A stretch of 64,000 bases of DNA from Vespula vulgaris (taxonomy: Eukaryota; Arthropoda; Insecta; Hymenoptera; Vespidae), in NCBI RefSeq assembly GCF_905475345.1, contig NC_066589.1:5702001-5766000 (forward strand). Reading direction: 5' to 3'. This document shows, piece by piece, positions 63,937 to 64,000 of this stretch (positions within the stretch are counted from its first letter, which is position 1; each line of letters begins with the position of its first letter). The notes below the pieces were generated by a model. That model worked only from the letters and a program-made list of their open reading frames with translations, was not told the DNA's origin and searched no databases. The position numbers were made by a program, and so were the translations under genes.

Positions 63937-64000
63937 CATATGTGTGTATAGTGCGCGCGTATTACGACGTTTAGCGGACGCAAAAATATTTACACGTCGG
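63368..64000 (+). other. Intron after exon 2 of the Gln/His-rich gene
   Basis: Follows the GTAAGT donor. Contains T-rich tracts and an (AT)n stretch near 63908-63940. No acceptor with a following coding frame is evident before the edge. Confidence 0.6.

Overview
The window looks like nuclear DNA from an AT-rich insect. Genes carry many short GT-AG introns, there are long (AT)n and (GA/CT)n microsatellites, and the encoded proteins are animal orthologues. The CpG-containing desert packed with (GA)n arrays and the AT-rich gene half suggest Hymenoptera (bee, wasp or ant). That placement is inference; nothing here fixes the species.

Layout: (1) 213-8506 (+): a DENND4/Crag Rab-GEF, 19 coding exons, whose frame I traced across every junction. 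(2) 11752-15018 (-): an ionotropic-receptor chemosensory subunit, 9 exons, most like IR76b, convergent with Crag. (3) 16.3-21.1 kb (+): the microtubule plus-end protein EB1, with two duplicated alternative exons, a 54-nt cassette and two alternative last exons. (4) 24249-25669 (+): an unrecognised 423-aa protein with an Ala/Arg/Glu repeat and a Cys-rich tail. (5) 26328-26847 (+): mitochondrial ribosomal protein L14. (6) 27537-29089 (+): the mitochondrial import pore Tom40. These are ordinary housekeeping or sensory genes and do not form an operon-like unit.

From 29.1 kb to 61.2 kb there is no long coding exon. This desert is rich in GA/CT and AT microsatellites, GC-richer islands and two small inverted-repeat elements. 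The window ends in two coding exons (61.2-63.4 kb) of a Gln/His-rich, probably nuclear regulatory protein whose remaining exons lie beyond the right edge. Two short candidate first exons, at 36017-36083 and 44646-44682, both end in the phase needed to join the 61248 acceptor. Much of the desert may therefore be the 5' intron of this gene, with alternative promoters.

The strongest leads are the frame-locked alternative exons of EB1 combined with two C-terminal tails (with and without the EEY motif), a pre-miRNA-like hairpin at 32.27-32.33 kb, the alternative-first-exon model for the last gene, a 16-bp stem inside a Crag intron, a 21-nt inverted repeat in the EB1 3' region, and two nonautonomous transposon-like elements.
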